In this document: positions 13,699 through 15,952 of the stretch, in pieces
Position numbering within the stretch: the first letter of the stretch is position 1
Layout of the letters: the number at the start of each line of letters is the position of its first letter
DNA from: DASXTB01 sp036505615
Lineage (GTDB): Bacteria > Acidobacteriota > UBA6911 > JACQSX01
DNA: 15,952 bases
Direction of reading: 5' to 3'
Assembly (NCBI GenBank): GCA_036505615.1
Contig: DASXTB010000481.1
Location: 1-15,952 of the forward strand
The notes under the pieces: generated by a model
Told to the model about the DNA's origin: nothing
The model's database searches: none
The model's input: the letters and a program-made list of their open reading frames with translations, nothing else
Position numbers and translations under genes: made by a program

Positions 13699-13866
13699 TT
13701 TTTTCCTCCTTTTTAGATCTTCCTTTTCCGGACCGCTGTCAGGGCTAGTCCTTGAATTCAGTCTAGCGTCGAGAGCAAGGGGGGAGGGACCGAAAAAAAT
13801 GAACGCTCAGTTATGGCCATGGGGGTGTCACGAGAAACTCCAGAGGGTTGCTTTGTCGCGCTGCCG

Positions 13867-14919
13867 CTACGGGTTTGGTGGCTTCAAGAAATTCCCGCCG
13901 GTGCCGGTGCGTTGGTTGGTCTTTGGCGACATCTCGCGAACCTTGTAGTAGTCAGGCATGAAGACAACCAATCCGAAGTTGGGTGTATTTTTCGAGTAAC
14001 CGGCGACTAGTTGGCGATTGTAGTGTTCGAGCGAAAAATCGAAATCATCTTTCGGGTTGGCATCCACGATTTGCAAGTCGGCGTTGGTCATTGTCAGCTT
14101 GCCGAACCGAAGCGTGCCGCCTTGATAGTACATATAATTGCCCGCTTTAGGATTCGAGGGCGTGACGTGTCTGGTGCTTCCGCCCGGCTCACTAGCCGGA
14201 CCGAAAGTTTGAATTACTTCGTCACCTTCGATCCGAACGGCAGTAACCCTTCCTCGAATTTCAGGAGGGGGAACCATTAACTCCGGATCCAAAATGAGGT
14301 CATTATTGTCAATCTTTACGCCCCGTGACTCGCGCACTTTAATCAACTCCGATAGCTCTACATCGAACAGATGCATTAACCCCTTAACCGGGATACCGGC
14401 CGCTTTGATCGAGGAGGGGTGAAGTCGAATCTTACCCTCCGGAGTGGCGCTAAGATTTCCCACTATCGCGAACGGGACGTCAGCGACCTTGTGCATTATC
14501 CCTGTCTGCTTGATCTGATTTCCTTCGACGCTGATATTAAGCTTCTTGAGAGGTGCGTGAGGATAAGCAAAAACGTAGTTGTTCAAAAGATCGGTAAGAC
14601 TATCGGTCCGAATGCCGATGGTGCCCGAATCGATTCTAATGATGAATGACTTCTTGTCGTCAAAGACGGGCGGAGTTTCTTTGTTTGTTCTGAGAAGCAC
14701 GCCGCGCAGGCTCTTTATACGAAGGATAATGGTATCATCGACGTGAAAGTCGACATTTTTCATCTCAGCGTGGGTCACCGCTTCCGACGACGATGCCGGT
14801 GGAGGGTGTTTCTTGTGATCCACCTTCACATTACTGCCGGTGGTGTCGGCTTTGTTCCGGTTGCACCCAGCCACGAAGACCGCCAAAGCTATCAGGACTG
14901 AGATGAGCAGTTTGTTCAT
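13867..14919 (-). CDS. Lipoprotein of unknown function
   Basis: The protein has 350 residues from ATG 14919. MNKLLISVLIALAVFVAGC is a lipoprotein signal peptide with lipobox V-A-G-C and lipidated Cys19. A Lys/Pro/Ser linker follows. The body alternates short beta-strand-like segments with amphipathic stretches (VDDTIILRIKSLRGVLL, KKLNISVEGNQIKQTG, IPVKGLMHLFDVELSELIK, IRGRVTAVRIEGDEVIQTFG). This loosely recalls LmeA/DUF2993-type lipid-binding folds, but I cannot assign it. The C-terminus is FLKPPNP. A GTG at 14952 would add 11 residues before the signal peptide and is less likely. No operon partner is visible. Confidence 0.8.
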   Translation of the reverse strand: MNKLLISVLIALAVFVAGCNRNKADTTGSNVKVDHKKHPPPASSSEAVTHAEMKNVDFHVDDTIILRIKSLRGVLLRTNKETPPVFDDKKSFIIRIDSGTIGIRTDSLTDLLNNYVFAYPHAPLKKLNISVEGNQIKQTGIMHKVADVPFAIVGNLSATPEGKIRLHPSSIKAAGIPVKGLMHLFDVELSELIKVRESRGVKIDNNDLILDPELMVPPPEIRGRVTAVRIEGDEVIQTFGPASEPGGSTRHVTPSNPKAGNYMYYQGGTLRFGKLTMTNADLQIVDANPKDDFDFSLEHYNRQLVAGYSKNTPNFGLVVFMPDYYKVREMSPKTNQRTGTGGNFLKPPNP

Positions 14920-14952
14920 CGAGACATCGTCGCGAATCGGTGTTTCGGACAC

Positions 14953-15334
14953 CCTGATTTCCGGTTGGTTAACTCGTAACTCCTCCTAAATTGATTATAC
15001 GTTCGCAATCAAACAGCCGTTAGGCCTCGGATCATTCTATAGGGATCCACCATGAGAGCTGCCGGGCCTGATCAGCGTCCTGTGCCAGATCGCGCAGCAG
15101 GTCAAAGAACATCCTCGATTGGCCGGTGAAAAGCCCGCTGGCCGTCAGAGCCTTGACAGCTCCCATTGCGGCCCCTGTTGTCTCGGTAGGACGAATGATC
15201 GAACATACCGGGAACTTTCGGTTTAGAAATGGCACCGGCTCAGGCATGATGAGATCGGTCTCGAAGTCCTCCCCGCCAAGTGGCGGGGAATTGAGGTCCG
15301 GAAACACCAACGAAGGGTTAGTGGGGTCGGTTAG
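14953..15334. other. Region without a confident gene
   Basis: An open frame on the minus strand (15032-15310, TTG start, 92 codons, ending SWWIPIE) can be extended without a stop to about 15410. Its sequence has some protein-like stretches (RMFFDLLRDLAQDADQARQL), but I recognise no family and see no ribosome-binding site. It contains the palindrome TCCCCGCCAAGTGGCGGGGA (15271-15290). It may be a remnant of a coding region or may be non-coding. Confidence 0.4.
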
Positions 15335-15889
15335 TGGAGGCGCGTTGCCCGCCTTGTCCTGCCAAGTCTTGGCGGCGAGCGATCGCGCCGTCCGGCGCTG
15401 CAGGGACGCCTAGCCTGGCGCAACAAATCAGGTGATGGCAGGACATGGGAGGTGGGGTTATCAGGACATCGAGGACGAGGACGGTTCGCCAAATCCGATC
15501 TGGAAGGGTGCGCCGAGTACGGAATGTTACCAGAAGTACGGCAACGTTTGCTCTCCAGACCCACAAACAGTTGGGCCGGAGCTATTGATTTCGACCTTCA
15601 AGTCAAACGTCTGGGATTTGGCGGTGAGTGGTATGTAGGCAGCAATATAAATGCGTTCGGTGGCTCGTTAGGTCAGTTTGCGAAATCTGCCGGTGGTTTC
15701 ATAGAGAGTCGCTTGAAAGCTTCCGACCGGCTCGAGTTCAATACCGGAATCGGCATTGATCGCCTTATCGACCGCAGGGCTTTTCCGGCCTTGCTGATTG
15801 GCAACTCGAGCGTATTTGCAAATGCGACTTACCAATTTATGCCTGAACTGGAGTTGCCACTCGAGTACCGGTGGCTTTCCACTCAGTAG
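15335..15889 (+). pseudogene. Outer-membrane beta-barrel C-terminal fragment, disrupted
   Basis: From about 15392 the open frame reads like alternating membrane strands: PALQGRLAWRN, GRTWEVGLSGH, NSWAGAIDFDLQVKRLGFGG, AGGFIESRLKASDRLEFNTG, NSSVFANATYQFMPELELP and LEYRWLSTQ. The arrangement is that of the end of a porin-like outer-membrane protein. Upstream, a TAG at 15332 closes the frame without a start, signal peptide or N-terminal part. Downstream, TAG 15887-15889 ends it before the final strand. A shift of -1 there continues as VDFPNRDLFFHNVFSLS, which looks like that last strand. GTG 15452 could be called as a start, but I think the gene is a frameshifted, truncated remnant or carries assembly errors. 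The window ends at 15952. Confidence 0.5.
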
Positions 15890-15952
15890 ACTTTCCAAAC
15901 CGAGATCTCTTCTTCCACAATGTTTTCTCGCTATCACGGCCACATCCTTTCG

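Noticed and set aside
13316..13948. 210-codon plus-strand ORF
   Set aside because: It runs antisense through the DUF6496-like gene, which has a strong ribosome-binding site and conserved motif, and its own translation shows no family features.
15126..15413. 95-codon plus-strand ORF
   Set aside because: No ribosome-binding site and no recognisable composition. It overlaps other weak frames, and none can be preferred.
1..15952. tRNA or rRNA genes, including a tRNA-Sec gene that would support the selenoprotein
   Set aside because: I saw no cloverleaf with a proper T-loop. A TTCGAATCC stretch inside ilvD (about 9940) lacks matching arms.

Overview
The window looks like chromosomal DNA of a free-living, moderately GC-rich Gram-negative bacterium. 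It encodes a lipoprotein, exported proteins and an outer-membrane barrel fragment. The gene families and the hairpin-rich, repeat-filled spacers suggest Acidobacteriota. That assignment is an inference from general resemblance, not from a marker gene.

Left part (1-3400). A minus-strand cluster encodes an exported peroxiredoxin-like protein, an ECF-type sigma factor and a small zinc-finger protein of anti-sigma type. The peroxiredoxin frame is crossed by one UGA, exactly where the first Cys of the W-C-P-Y-C active site should be. A stem-loop with the layout of a bacterial SECIS element starts 6 nt after that UGA. The best reading is a 193-residue selenoprotein (active site W-U-P-Y-C), not two short ORFs. 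Copies of short direct repeats lie on both sides of this module, and a nested foldback element (329-600) sits in the left flank. Upstream lies a DUF421 (YetF-like) membrane protein.

Middle (3395-10510). A secreted seven-blade YncE-like beta-propeller gene is followed by about 500 bp of short hairpins. Then comes the branched-chain amino acid operon ilvB-ilvH-ilvC-ilvD. These enzymes turn pyruvate (or pyruvate plus 2-oxobutyrate) into the 2-oxo acids of valine, isoleucine and, indirectly, leucine. A sequence close to the sigma-54 -24/-12 consensus lies upstream of ilvB, with a CGTTTAA-N8-TTAAACG dyad about 110 bp further up.

Right part (10720-13238, minus strand, convergent with ilvD). A cytoplasmic PAS histidine kinase and an NtrC-type sigma-54 activator overlap by 4 bp. 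The activator and the sigma-54-like site together raise the possibility that this pair controls the ilv operon. This is a hypothesis only. Further right are a small basic DUF6496-like protein, a lipoprotein of unknown function, and a damaged outer-membrane barrel fragment at the edge.

Three spacers hold long imperfect inverted repeats, two of them made of 7- or 8-base tandem units. Most arm differences in these three become G-U wobbles when read in the direction of the flanking genes, which hints that they act as RNA. A fourth, between convergent genes, does not follow this rule.
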